Made by a program: the position numbers and the translations under genes. From contig CAZVNL010000002.1 in the NCBI GenBank assembly GCA_964628055.1, positions 33,497-97,496 on the forward strand: DNA of 64,000 nucleotides, written 5' to 3'. Within the stretch, counting starts at the first letter, position 1. Each line of letters starts with the position of its first letter. This stretch comes from CAZBEL01 sp964628055 (lineage in GTDB: Bacteria; Fidelibacterota; Marinisomatia; Marinisomatales; TCS56). This document shows, one piece after another, positions 54,301 to 63,504 of the stretch. The notes below the pieces were generated by a model, which worked only from the letters and a program-made list of their open reading frames with translations, did no database searches and had not been told where the DNA came from.

Positions 54301-57300
54301 GGCGCACGGTTTGAATGTCATTCCATTCCTGGCTGGCCGTGGTATCGTATTTCTCAAAGTGGGTTAAGGGAATGCGAAATAAGCGCCACCCGGTGGGGGT
54401 GCCGTCAGGATGTTTGGTCTCTTCTACAAAATAGACACTGTCGTCCAAGCTAAACGTTTTGGTGAAGTAATCGTTGGTTTTATCCAGGAAGCCCGTTTGG
54501 TCCAGGTCTTCGGTGTCAGGGTACCGGGCGCCATCCAGGGCATTATTTTCGGTCCCGTTGATATGAGTATAGTCGTTGCTGCCTTCCTTGTAACTCCAGT
54601 TGTCGTGGTTAGGGTCGTCTATTTCCTTATCGACACCGTTGTAGACGACGTTTTCGTACTCCGGTAATTCCAGGGCTGCCACATAGGTTGTGTCCAGACA
54701 ACCCCCATAACCATCTTCGTAAGGATCACGGCAACCGTCGAGTCCCACGTCTTCTTCATCGTCCAATAATCCATCACCCCCTACGATCCCCGCTTCGGAG
54801 CGATCTTCGGTATTCAAGCGCCCGTCCTCGTTCCAGTCTTCGCTGATTCTCCCTAAATCTACGGTGATCTTCGTCTTCGGGGGGGCGTATCTGCTGTTCA
54901 ACCAGATTTCGAAGTACTTGGTAGTCGTTTGATCGTAGTCCCCACTGTAGAGCGGGGTCATGATGCCGGTCCAGATGGAGTCCGGGGGTACTTCGTGCTG
55001 GAGGGCTCGCGTCATAACGTGCAGTACGAGGATGTCGGTGGTTTCATTTTGGGCCCGGATAGAGGTGGATTGGTTGGGCCAGATATTTTTCGTTCGCTCC
55101 TGGAGAAACGGGTTATACCAATACAGTCGGGAGCGGTTTTTTTGTGACCGGGGTTGGCGAGTAAAGGGGTTGAGGGGTGGCGAGGCCGGTTTCCAGAAAC
55201 GACGTTGAATAGGAATGGAGGTGGAGCGCTTGGCCCCTTCGAAATCATCGATATAGGCCACGCCGTTGGGGTCGCCGGTAGCGCGATTGTTTATGGGATT
55301 TGGATTTGGCAATACCTGGGCAAGCTCACCTTCGATGCTGAAAGAAGACAATCGATCGGTTTCAATGATGGGTAAGCGATCCAGGGCTTTCGTTAAGCCT
55401 TCTAAACTCCATTCGTAACGGCCGTTCATATCCCAGATGAAATTGCGGACGGGTTCGTAACCCACTTCGATCTTTTCATTGATCACCGACTGATCGTAGT
55501 AAAGGGCGGTGGCCCCTAAGAAGGAGCGTTCACCCAGGTCCAACTGGGCCCGGGTTCCGAGGATTGTCTTTTTATCGAAAGAGACCAGTTCATATTTGTC
55601 GTACAGGACCTTGATTTCTGACGTGGGGCTGGGTTCGTCGGTGAGATTGATGGTACCGGTGAAGTAATCGATCTGGTAGTCGATCCCGCGCTTAAGGGGA
55701 ACGCCGTCCTTGTAGACCTGTTCACTCCCCTCGACGATACCAAAGCCCCCGAGGACAATCGTCGAACTTTGATTGGTATAATCCACTTCGATGATGAAGC
55801 GGTTTTCGTTCATGATGGCGTTGCGATCCAGGGAGAAGTACATTTTACCGGTTCCCAGGAGAGGTGCCAAATCAGGGTTGGAAATGCCGCCTGGGGTGGA
55901 ATCGGTATTGGCGATGAAGGGGTAGAAAGCGGGAAAGATCAACTCTCCCGTCACCAGGTTTAGAATGCTGCCGTTGGCGATGTCGATCAATTCATCGGAT
56001 TGTCGCTGACTACCTTCGTCGAGGCTGTCTAAACCGAACAAGGTAAGGAACGGAATACCCTGCTTATTCCGGTCGCTCTGGGGGGTAGCACGGGTGTCCA
56101 CGATGCGAACGGCGAAGCCCTCTTTGTTGATGTTGGAAACTCCCAGGTTGTAGACGTTTTTAAACATAAGGGGCCACGTTGGGTGGTCCGGATCGGAATT
56201 TCTGGGCTTCAACATTTTCAACACCACCGTGGAATCGGTGGCGGTGATGCCGTGTCCCACGGTGTAGACCATGTCGGATTTATCATCGCGGTTCACCAAA
56301 ATGAACGTACATCCCAAGACCTCCGTATTCATAGGGCTTCGTAATCGAACGAAACCCAGGTCACTGTCCAGGATGTAATCCGGTCCTTGCTCCAGTCGTT
56401 TGTAATTCCCGGTTTGGTCCTTGTTTTCGTCAGGATGTTCCACGTCGACCCTGGCCACGCCAGGGTCGGTGCTGGCGTCGGTGGAGGCATCCAGCTTGTA
56501 AAGTTCGAAATTCTGGACTACCACATTCCCCACACGGTGAGCCCCATTGTCTAAGGGATAAAAAGGGAAGGTTTTGATGAACTTGATGTCTGTGCCCACT
56601 ACGAGGGAGGTGTCGACGCCGTCGCGAAACCACTCGTGAATGAAGAAGTACTGGTTCTTTACATAGTTATAGTCCTGTATTTTTTGCGTCTGGGACTGGG
56701 AAGTGCCATCATATTTCTGCTGTTCATTTTTAGTTTGCTCGATGGAGGCAATGGTGGTGATATCCAATGGGCCCAACTTGGAGAGGGCTTTTAATCCAAA
56801 GAGGCCTTCCTTATTGGGGCCGGAGAAATTCACGAAGTTGGTTCCCTGGAGATTCAGGCTGATATTCCCCGCTTCTACTTTCTGCAGGATGTCATCCTCG
56901 TCTCCCTCGTAAGTCAAACGGATATTGTTCTCCCAGTCGAAGTCACGCTCCGAGTCTTGATCCATCAAAACGCTGATACGATCCCCAATTTTCCCCTCGA
57001 TGTTGAGGTTCTGTTTCTGGTCGAACTCAATGTGTGTATTTTGGGTCTGGTTCAGGTTCGATTGGATTAATTCCTGATCTTGGAATACCATTTTACCGGA
57101 GATATTGACATTTCCCCGAACCCGCAGGGAGACGCGACCCAATTCCCCGATGTCCACTCCTACCACCTCAATGGATTTTCCCCCGCGGCGTGTGGCTGCC
57201 GTTTGTTCTTCTTGCTGAGGTTGGTGGAAAGCGTTTAAGAAATTGATCCGTTGGTTGACGTCCAGCATGCTGGTGTAATACCATTCCAGGGGAGCGGTAA

Positions 57301-57607
57301 AGGGAATTTTTAGAATTTCACCGTCGACGGTTTCTGTGAGAGTAATGAATTTCCAATCCCGGTCGATGGCCACTTCCAAAACATGAACGCCATAAGAGAC
57401 ATCTAGGAGACCCAAGGGTTGTTTAAGGGTGTCCGCAAAAGTATTTAAGGGGTTAAGCACCCGCGGGAAGGATGCGGTAACATACAGGGAGGTAGGAAAG
57501 TGGTTTGCAACTGCTGTTGGGGTGTACGATTCCTGCTGACCGCGCAGCCAAAGATTTTGGCCAACGGACAGGAAGAAGATGCATATTGCTATCCGTCCCT
57601 TTCTCAA
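51359..57607 (-). CDS. sprA: SprA, outer-membrane translocon of type IX secretion
   Basis: A 2082-residue SprA/Sov-type protein, the giant barrel through which T9SS cargo crosses the outer membrane. The start is TTG at 57607, set by AGGAG about seven bases before it and the signal peptide that follows. Family landmarks: the Gln/Asn-rich N-terminal coat with FDQKQNLNIEGKIGDRISVL (~residue 200), GSEQVYKDGVPLKRGIDYQI and DYFTGTINL (~residue 630), GVAYIDDFEGAKRS (~785), then a barrel of long strands, a Pro/Arg-rich loop near residue 1720 and C-terminal SGGLVYEYRE. It stands between rdgB and the probable cyclase. Partners PorT, PorU, PorK-N are not in the window. Confidence 0.94.
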   Translation of the reverse strand: MRKGRIAICIFFLSVGQNLWLRGQQESYTPTAVANHFPTSLYVTASFPRVLNPLNTFADTLKQPLGLLDVSYGVHVLEVAIDRDWKFITLTETVDGEILKIPFTAPLEWYYTSMLDVNQRINFLNAFHQPQQEEQTAATRRGGKSIEVVGVDIGELGRVSLRVRGNVNISGKMVFQDQELIQSNLNQTQNTHIEFDQKQNLNIEGKIGDRISVLMDQDSERDFDWENNIRLTYEGDEDDILQKVEAGNISLNLQGTNFVNFSGPNKEGLFGLKALSKLGPLDITTIASIEQTKNEQQKYDGTSQSQTQKIQDYNYVKNQYFFIHEWFRDGVDTSLVVGTDIKFIKTFPFYPLDNGAHRVGNVVVQNFELYKLDASTDASTDPGVARVDVEHPDENKDQTGNYKRLEQGPDYILDSDLGFVRLRSPMNTEVLGCTFILVNRDDKSDMVYTVGHGITATDSTVVLKMLKPRNSDPDHPTWPLMFKNVYNLGVSNINKEGFAVRIVDTRATPQSDRNKQGIPFLTLFGLDSLDEGSQRQSDELIDIANGSILNLVTGELIFPAFYPFIANTDSTPGGISNPDLAPLLGTGKMYFSLDRNAIMNENRFIIEVDYTNQSSTIVLGGFGIVEGSEQVYKDGVPLKRGIDYQIDYFTGTINLTDEPSPTSEIKVLYDKYELVSFDKKTILGTRAQLDLGERSFLGATALYYDQSVINEKIEVGYEPVRNFIWDMNGRYEWSLEGLTKALDRLPIIETDRLSSFSIEGELAQVLPNPNPINNRATGDPNGVAYIDDFEGAKRSTSIPIQRRFWKPASPPLNPFTRQPRSQKNRSRLYWYNPFLQERTKNIWPNQSTSIRAQNETTDILVLHVMTRALQHEVPPDSIWTGIMTPLYSGDYDQTTTKYFEIWLNSRYAPPKTKITVDLGRISEDWNEDGRLNTEDRSEAGIVGGDGLLDDEEDVGLDGCRDPYEDGYGGCLDTTYVAALELPEYENVVYNGVDKEIDDPNHDNWSYKEGSNDYTHINGTENNALDGARYPDTEDLDQTGFLDKTNDYFTKTFSLDDSVYFVEETKHPDGTPTGWRLFRIPLTHFEKYDTTASQEWNDIQTVRLAISNVGALNGDTTATVKIAKMELVGNEWQELGITADSTNVFKQENADSIFAISLVNTEDNPSYIPPRGVKGEYDRINEIRSKEQSLVMEFTDLPPDYRGAAMKTLVQLSGDRAKSYLTYRRMKMFVYGEDSPWIGENETQVNFFLRFGFGDAYYELNQPVYQGWDETKDRNAVNLDLNWLARLKIQNADNVIKFRETDSVSFKDNLIEYWWTDENGNKTGKYLRIVGKPALSRIQYFLVGVHNTGNEPVTGEIWLDELRLSGVKKDKGVAMRIQSRFNLADIAQTNFVYNRQGADFHVLQQRLGKNSTQEKININTTLQFHKLLPKSWGLSIPMNAAFNRSIRRPKYYPDSDIPLNQKNVPDSLLTQSQGITFSTSIAKTSKSDNRLIKYTLDRIKTSLSAAKSIASNINNSEVLNESYSGKINYSFPFSRDNYITPFKWLSPVPWLGIKIAALHLYYSPQTINTNLDVSEKLTQVLKRIGGRAPDVYNLGLNRNFSLDYNLTDNVKSKYSRSMKSDLRDYRGYAWMALRDLDPGIVTNISENLSASFNPTLISWLRPKFNYSAGYRWNKERTSNINGANIGTQLRFSSSLSLVPTQIIELFYKPPAKAPPPSRRRRRPRPSTAPKPETKPAQKEIPVLTKLHTVMKKVSPINFTYTENLNRTSRGVQGDVPLGYRFGWLPEHGLPYDTVTVGSNVGTWDHKRDLSLRSGINFSRNISTSFIFTENVSTTISSSNVEQRTMTRDYLSYGKMLEKGFPFFGWNLRWSGLEKWPLFKLVARSASLEHGFSGNESHAWQFENFEGPAMPLFGLDNFIAEYQEFERSSKKKISFAPLVGLTMNLKKGISLTIRHNQSRKVEISTNGGIRVSEEKSTNATSNYSHRGGIRIPLIYFNDINIQNTVNFTFNLDMSESRTKQSGDGGITFTQNVNTGWKAGLRISYSFTSRVSGGLVYEYRENKTETTGRKIDRDFGFDVNIAISG

Positions 57608-57681
57608 AGGGAGTCTCCTGTTATTCTTTATGGTGTTATTGCTTTCCCCAGTTGGGGATTAATAAGGCAATAGCGGTGGGT

Positions 57682-58308
57682 CTATAGAGAATGCTCCTCG
57701 GTTAATAGCTGCGGGGTTGGTTCCACAATCCTGGGTAATAGTTTATGGAATTTTTGTAAGGCCTGTCCACGGTGACTAATTCTATTCTTTTCCTCGGTAG
57801 AAAGTTCCGCAAATGTCTTCTGTAGCGAGGGGACCAAAAAGACTGGATCGTAGCCGAATCCGTTTGTGCCCCGCGGGGCGTGGGTAATACGTCCTGCCAG
57901 GGAGCCTTCCACGGTGAATTCGTGGGTACAATTCACAAAAGCCAGCACCGTGCGGAAACGGGCCGTGCGTTCTTCGGTGGGGAGGGAGCCAAGTTCGGCC
58001 AATAGTTTATTGACGTTATCTTCGTAGGTGGCGTTTAATCCTGCCCAGCGGGAGGACCTAACGCCCGGTTGTCCGTTGAGAGCGTCTACTTCCAGCCCGG
58101 TATCGTCAGCCAAGGAGGGTAAAGTCGTGACCTTGTTAACCTGCCTCGCTTTCATCAGGGCGTTGTCCAGGATCGTAGCCTCACTCTCTTCGAGCTCGCC
58201 AATCTCCGGAAATTGTTCCAAGGTAAGTACTTTTATGCCCCATTGCTCAAGTAAGGGGACCAATTCCCGGATTTTATGACGATTATGGGTGGCAAGAACA
58301 ATATTCAT
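57682..58308 (-). CDS. rdgB: XTP/dITP pyrophosphatase
   Basis: A 208-residue Ham1/RdgB enzyme, which removes non-canonical purine triphosphates such as XTP, ITP and dITP. Motifs: MNIVLATHNRHKIREL at the start, SLADDTGLEVDALNGQPGVRSSRW, GTNGFGYDPVFLVP and SHRGQALQK. ATG at 58308 is used because GAAAG lies four bases before it and the usual N-terminus follows; an upstream extension would be atypical. It precedes sprA by 74 bases on the same strand. Confidence 0.95.
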   Translation of the reverse strand: MNIVLATHNRHKIRELVPLLEQWGIKVLTLEQFPEIGELEESEATILDNALMKARQVNKVTTLPSLADDTGLEVDALNGQPGVRSSRWAGLNATYEDNVNKLLAELGSLPTEERTARFRTVLAFVNCTHEFTVEGSLAGRITHAPRGTNGFGYDPVFLVPSLQKTFAELSTEEKNRISHRGQALQKFHKLLPRIVEPTPQLLTEEHSL

Positions 58309-58454
58309 CTTCTTTCCGCATAATTCGACGAGGAACATAGAAGCTTCTATAGCACCAATCAAGAGTTTTTCGTAAAGCAATGATCCCCGTTCACAACGGC
58401 GTTTTACAATTGCTTTGCGAATATAGGAATCCTAATTTTCACGGCTATCTTAGT

Positions 58455-58527
<73 letters not shown>

Positions 58528-58545
58528 CACGGACTTTGTCGTCGG

Positions 58546-58572
58546 GAAAATCCTTGTTTGAAGGGGTTTTTT
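58546..58572 (+). terminator. Possible terminator after tRNA-Phe
   Basis: AATCCTT pairs with AAGGGGTT through a stem with a wobble and a bulge, followed by TTTTTT, about 20 bases after the tRNA. The stem is imperfect. Confidence 0.5.
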
Positions 58573-58597
58573 CATTCTTAGAATTGCTTTGGAAAGC

Positions 58598-58637
58598 GTT
58601 GGAATTTCCAACACCTTCAGAGTTCAAGCTGTTGGAA
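58598..58637. repeat. Palindromic half-sites GTTGGAA
   Basis: GTTGGAATTTCCAAC is a near-perfect palindrome, and a third GTTGGAA half-site follows 18 bases later, so the three half-sites alternate in direction. It may be a protein-binding site or chance in A+T-rich DNA. Confidence 0.35.
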
Positions 58638-58813
58638 ATTTTCCTTTGAGGATAATATATAACGATCAAGCCACTGACCCAAGCAATTGTGTCTTATCAG
58701 TTTAGTACTTTGTGGTTACTGCGGGGTTGCTGTGTCAGAATAATGGTGAAACAGCACTAAAGGATTGTTATGAGTGTCTTCAGAACCCTGTCTACCTGAC
58801 CCACCTTTATTAT

Positions 58814-59120
58814 AGGGTCTGCTGAAAAAATTTTTTACCTGTTTTTAGCCTCTTTATATTATTAGGTCAGTTTATTATGTTTCGAAGTGGGATTGAGGAC
58901 CTAAATGCGAGCCTTTCGGGAAGCGACCTCCAAAAACCTTGGCCTTCTGTTTGGCGATTGGACCGCCGTATCAGGGTAAGGATCGCAAAACGCCGCCGCT
59001 TTTCAAGGAGCGATTCCCTGACAAGGATGTTACCAGTGGGTTGGCGTGAGCCCAATGAAACAAGTTCGTCACCACCCACCGCTTACCACGCGATTGAAAA
59101 CTGCTTTTTCAGCAGACCCT
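58814..59120. mobile_element. MITE-like or IS-remnant element with 16-base inverted ends
   Basis: AGGGTCTGCTGAAAAA at 58814-58829 is repeated exactly in inverted orientation at 59105-59120. The ~275 bases between hold only short open frames with no recognisable transposase, so this is a non-autonomous element or a deleted insertion sequence. Ends of this type (GGGTCTGCTGAAAAA) are seen at IS termini; I do not assign a family. No clear target-site duplication is visible. It lies between tRNA-Phe and the sensor gene. Confidence 0.7.
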
Positions 59121-59201
59121 GACAGAGACATTCTCGAGTGATACAACGGAGGAATAGCACCGGCAGTTTAACAATTCGTTTGCCAAGATTAGACATGTGA
59201 A

Positions 59202-62200
59202 ATGAAAACAAGATTCATAAGAACCATTGCTTGGATTGTTGCCACTATTATGGTTGGTTGCAGTGCTGTGCTCAACGCCCAAACCGAAACCATCAGATTC
59301 GATCGCCTTTCCATTAATGATGGACTTTCAAATAGTTATGTGACGTGGATTCTGCAGGACAAAAAAGGATTTATGTGGTTCGGTACGCAGGACGGATTGG
59401 ACAAATATGATGGCTATGAATTTACGGTATACAAGCACGATCCCTCGAATCCGAACTCTCTTTCCGATAATTATGTGAGATCAATGTGTGAAGACAAAGA
59501 AGGCATACTTTGGATTGGAACGGAAAACGGAGGTCTGAACAAGTTCGATCCTTCTACCGAGACCTTTACCCATTTCAAGCATGAACCGGATAATCGCAAC
59601 AGTCTGAGTCAAAACAGTGTCCGGGTCATTTTCGTAGATGAATCGGGAATAATCTGGATTGGAACGAACGGAAAAGGACTTGATAGATTTAATTCCAAGA
59701 ATAATACATTTACTCACTATAAACACAATCCAAATGACTCCAACAGTTTGAGTAATAACTCAATTCAAGCTATTTATAAAGACTCAGCCGGTAATCTTTG
59801 GGTAGGGACAATAGATGGGTTGAATAGGCTTGTCCTGAGTCAAAGCCCTGAGCAAAGCGAAGGGGAAAACGAAGGATCTAACCAGAAAAGTGGAAAATGG
59901 GAACGGTACTACCACGATCCTAAAAATCCCAATTCTTTAAACCATTCCGGTATTTTGAGTATCTGTGAAGACCGTGAAGGGACACTCTGGATTGGAACTT
60001 TTGCAGGCTTGAATAAGATGGAAGCGGAAACCTCTATCCGCTACAAAAAAATCATTCTTGGACCAGATGCAGAAGGATACGGTGTCCAATCCATCTGTGA
60101 AGACCAATTTGGTAAACTGTGGATAGGTTCATATTTAGGTGTTGATAAGTTTGATCCCGATATATCGGGAAAAGAAAGTTTTACCAGATATAGATATGAT
60201 TCCGGAGACCCAAAAAGCCTGAGTGGAACCCCGGTTACCACGATTTTTAAAGACCGGTCAGGAGTACTCTGGTTTGGAACGGGAGGTAGTGGGATTAGTA
60301 AGTTAAACCCCTCGACCAAGAATTTTGCACATTACAGGCATATCCCAGGCAATCCAAACAGCTTGAGCCATCCGAGTGTCAGAGGAATTTACGAAGATGA
60401 AAATGGAATCTTGTGGGTTGGTGGATATAGAGGATTGAACAGGATCGAGCGGAAAAACAACCGGTTTACACATTTCAATACCACTAATGCCAATGGTCAT
60501 CAATTAAGCACCGACCTCATATATACAATCATCGGCGATCCGGATAACGATCATATCCTCTGGCTCGGATCCGAAGGCGGTGGGCTGTATCGATTTGATA
60601 AAAATAGTGGAAAAGCCAAACACTACTCATATAGACCCGATGTTTCTAACAAGGATGTTGAAAATTCGTTAAGTAGTAATTTTGTTTTCGATTTGTATCT
60701 GGATGCTGAGGGAATCTTGTGGATTGCAACGGATGGCGGATTGAATCGAATGAATAAAGCAACTAATGAAATCACTGTTTATATACATGAGCCGGATAAC
60801 CCACTCAGTTTAAGCAGCGACAAGACGCGGGTCATTTATGCTGACCGTAAAGGAAAACTCTGGATTGGTACAGAAGCGAGCGGATTGAACCGCTTCGACC
60901 GTCAGACAGAACAATTTACCCGCTTTCTGCACGATCCTGACGACCCATTCAGTCTGAGCAATAATCGAATCAAATCAATTTATGAAGACCCTACAAATAT
61001 ACTGTGGATCGGAACTAACGGTGGCGGACTTAATCGGTTCGATCGAAAAACCGAAACTTTCAAGCATTATACGGAAAAAGACGGACTGCCAAGCGATGTT
61101 GTTTATGGGATACTGTCCGCAGGATCTTTTGGAAAAGATGACGATGGGAAGCTCTGGTTGAGTACCAATGGCGGATTATCAAGATTTGACCCGGAAACCG
61201 AGACCTTCAGGAATTACGATGTGAATGATGGACTACAGAGTAACGAGTTTAACACCGCATCGTACTTCAAAAGCAAAAGTGGTGAGATGTTCTTTGGCGG
61301 GATAAACGGATTGAACGCTTTTTTCCCATCTGAAATAAGAGATAATCCGTATGTACCCCCCATTGTTATTACCGATTTCCAGATAGCCAATAAATCGGTT
61401 CCCATTGGCGAAACGGGGGAAGAACGTCAGATTCTACGGAGACATATTTCAGATTCGGATGAGATAACACTGACTTACAAGGATTACCTGTTTTCCTTCG
61501 AATTTGCGGCTTTGAGTTACGCAGCGCCGGGAAAAAACAAATACGCCTACAAGATGGAAGGGTTCGATAGCGATTGGCTTTATACCGATGCCAAAAAACG
61601 GTTCGCTACCTATACTTCCCTTCCGGCGGGTAAATATATATTTAAAGTCAAAGGGACCAACAACGATGGCATCTGGAACGAGGCGGGGACTTCCATCAGA
61701 TTGATAATTACTCCTCCACTATGGAAAACATGGTGGGCTTATGTTATCTATATCATCATTATCGGGTCAGCAGTAGCCGGCATTATCCGGTTTGAAATAA
61801 AACAGGTACGGTTGAAAAATCAGTTGCAACTGGAGCATATGGAAGCCGTAAAACTGCAGGAATTAGATCAGATGAAGTCACACTTTTTTGCCAACATTTC
61901 ACATGAGTTCCGCACACCGTTAACCCTGATTAAAGGTCCCATGGAGGATATACGGTTGAAACGTTACGGACCTATTTCGAGACCGGTGCGGAAACAGTTA
62001 GATATGTCCCTCAAGAATGTGGATCGTTTGCAGAGATTAATTGATGAATTGCTTGATCTTTCCCGGCTGGAAGCGGGGAAGCTCACCCTACAAGCTTCCT
62101 ACGGGGATCTCAGTGCCTTCATTAGAAGGATAGTGGATTCATTCTCTATAGCCAGCCGAAAGCGAAGTATCAAGCTGAATTTGAACGCGGATACTCAGGT

Positions 62201-63470
62201 GATTGAGCTTTACTTCGATCATAATAAACTGAAAAAGGTTATGAACAATCTTCTTATCAATGCCATCAAGTTTACTCCGGATGGAGGGACCATAACTGTT
62301 TCCGTTCAGGATCTGGCACAAAATTATGAAGACCGTGGTACCGGCTCGTTTGTCATGATTAAGGTTGCCGATAGTGGTATTGGAATCCCACCGGAAGCCT
62401 TGCCCCGAATCTTCGATCGCTTCTATCAGGTGGATAGCTCTGCGACCCGGTCGTACGAGGGGACAGGCATCGGCCTGGCTCTGGTAAAGGAATTTGTGGA
62501 GTTGCACGGTGGCGAGATTTCTGTAGAGAGTGCAGTGGGAACCGGAACGACCTTTACACTGACGCTACCGAAAGGGACAGCTCACCTTTCGGAAGAGGAA
62601 CTGATTTCAAAGGATGAGACGGCCGAACTTGAAGCCAGGCAGGAGCTTGTTTATGGTGAGGAACTGGAGGGAGAAGAAACTATCGAAACTGACGAAGTAA
62701 CACTGCCGAAGGATGCCGGTACAGTCCTAATTGTGGAAGACAACGCGGATATGCGGTCATATCTACGGGAGCACCTTTCGCCACCTTACCATGTCGAGGA
62801 AGCGGGCGATGGTGTGGAAGGCTGGCAGAAAGCCAGAGAGGTCCTCCCTGATCTTATTATCAGCGACATAATGATGCCGCGAATGGATGGGATAGAGCTC
62901 TGCCGAGAGATCCGAAAAGACGACATACTCAGAAATGTCCCCGTAATCTTATTGACAGCAAAAGCCGGTGAGGAAGATCGTTTAAAAGGTCTGGAAACCA
63001 AAGCGGATGACTACATCACCAAACCATTCAGTCAGGAGGAGCTGAAACTACGGATTCACAATCTCATCGAGAGGCGGAAGAAGCTATGGGAGGAGTTCAA
63101 CCGGAAAGTGGTGGCCTGGCGGTCCGAAGAACTTCAACTGGATTCTGTTGACAAGGCTTTTCTTGAACAGGTACGCAATGTGGTAGAAGCACATATTTCC
63201 GATAATGATTTCAACGTGGAAGTCCTTGCCCGGAAGGTATTCTTCAGCCGGCGGCAACTCTATAGAAGGCTCAATGATCTGACCGGTCTCACGCCGGCCC
63301 ACTTCATCCGTCAGATTCGTTTGATGCGGGCAAAACAGCTCCTGGATGAACAGGCTTTGTCTACTGTGTCGGAAGTAGCCCGTGCAGTAGGATTCAGTAA
63401 AGTGGAATATTTCTCCCTCCTTTTCCGCAACACCTTCGGCCAGACCCCCGGTGATTTGATTCGTAAATAA
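59202..63470 (+). CDS. Hybrid two-component system protein (HTCS) with two seven-bladed propellers
   Basis: A 1422-residue one-protein signalling chain. A signal peptide (ending VLNA before Gln) leads to a periplasmic sensor with fourteen Reg_prop blades (residues ~45-710, motif LWIGTxxGL), enough for two seven-bladed propellers. A Y_Y_Y domain (~750-835) and a membrane helix (~845-865) follow. Then come HisKA with His901 in ISHEFRTP, an HATPase with NNLLINAIKFTPDGG and GTGIGLAL, a receiver with Asp1222 in ISDIMMPRMDG, and an AraC-type helix-turn-helix domain (~1320-1422). HTCS proteins sense glycan breakdown products and switch on nearby utilisation genes. No target genes are visible downstream. 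The gene is more A+T-rich than its neighbours and sits beside a tRNA and a MITE-like element. Confidence 0.93.
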   Translation: MKTRFIRTIAWIVATIMVGCSAVLNAQTETIRFDRLSINDGLSNSYVTWILQDKKGFMWFGTQDGLDKYDGYEFTVYKHDPSNPNSLSDNYVRSMCEDKEGILWIGTENGGLNKFDPSTETFTHFKHEPDNRNSLSQNSVRVIFVDESGIIWIGTNGKGLDRFNSKNNTFTHYKHNPNDSNSLSNNSIQAIYKDSAGNLWVGTIDGLNRLVLSQSPEQSEGENEGSNQKSGKWERYYHDPKNPNSLNHSGILSICEDREGTLWIGTFAGLNKMEAETSIRYKKIILGPDAEGYGVQSICEDQFGKLWIGSYLGVDKFDPDISGKESFTRYRYDSGDPKSLSGTPVTTIFKDRSGVLWFGTGGSGISKLNPSTKNFAHYRHIPGNPNSLSHPSVRGIYEDENGILWVGGYRGLNRIERKNNRFTHFNTTNANGHQLSTDLIYTIIGDPDNDHILWLGSEGGGLYRFDKNSGKAKHYSYRPDVSNKDVENSLSSNFVFDLYLDAEGILWIATDGGLNRMNKATNEITVYIHEPDNPLSLSSDKTRVIYADRKGKLWIGTEASGLNRFDRQTEQFTRFLHDPDDPFSLSNNRIKSIYEDPTNILWIGTNGGGLNRFDRKTETFKHYTEKDGLPSDVVYGILSAGSFGKDDDGKLWLSTNGGLSRFDPETETFRNYDVNDGLQSNEFNTASYFKSKSGEMFFGGINGLNAFFPSEIRDNPYVPPIVITDFQIANKSVPIGETGEERQILRRHISDSDEITLTYKDYLFSFEFAALSYAAPGKNKYAYKMEGFDSDWLYTDAKKRFATYTSLPAGKYIFKVKGTNNDGIWNEAGTSIRLIITPPLWKTWWAYVIYIIIIGSAVAGIIRFEIKQVRLKNQLQLEHMEAVKLQELDQMKSHFFANISHEFRTPLTLIKGPMEDIRLKRYGPISRPVRKQLDMSLKNVDRLQRLIDELLDLSRLEAGKLTLQASYGDLSAFIRRIVDSFSIASRKRSIKLNLNADTQVIELYFDHNKLKKVMNNLLINAIKFTPDGGTITVSVQDLAQNYEDRGTGSFVMIKVADSGIGIPPEALPRIFDRFYQVDSSATRSYEGTGIGLALVKEFVELHGGEISVESAVGTGTTFTLTLPKGTAHLSEEELISKDETAELEARQELVYGEELEGEETIETDEVTLPKDAGTVLIVEDNADMRSYLREHLSPPYHVEEAGDGVEGWQKAREVLPDLIISDIMMPRMDGIELCREIRKDDILRNVPVILLTAKAGEEDRLKGLETKADDYITKPFSQEELKLRIHNLIERRKKLWEEFNRKVVAWRSEELQLDSVDKAFLEQVRNVVEAHISDNDFNVEVLARKVFFSRRQLYRRLNDLTGLTPAHFIRQIRLMRAKQLLDEQALSTVSEVARAVGFSKVEYFSLLFRNTFGQTPGDLIRK
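59832..59877. repeat. REP-like palindrome inserted in the HTCS reading frame
   Basis: GTCCTGAGTCAAAG, CCCTGAGC and GCGAAGGGG make nested complementary arms (CCCT with AGGG inside TCCT with AGGA). The translated insertion (LSQSPEQSEGENEGS) interrupts an otherwise regular propeller blade without shifting the frame. It resembles dispersed CTGAGC-AAAGCGAAGGG palindromes of many bacterial genomes. Confidence 0.5.
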
Positions 63471-63504
63471 ACCTTGAAAAGGTACTTAAAGACCTTTTCA
63501 AGGT
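63471..63504 (+). terminator. Perfect 13-base inverted repeat after the HTCS gene
   Basis: ACCTTGAAAAGGT and ACCTTTTCAAGGT are exact inverses around an eight-base loop, beginning at the base after the stop codon. This is probably a transcription end. No T-run follows, so Rho-type or bidirectional use is possible. Confidence 0.6.

Noticed and set aside
58867..59122. Short open frames on both strands inside the MITE-like element
   Set aside because: Neither shows transposase motifs or a ribosome site; they are more likely chance frames in a deleted element.
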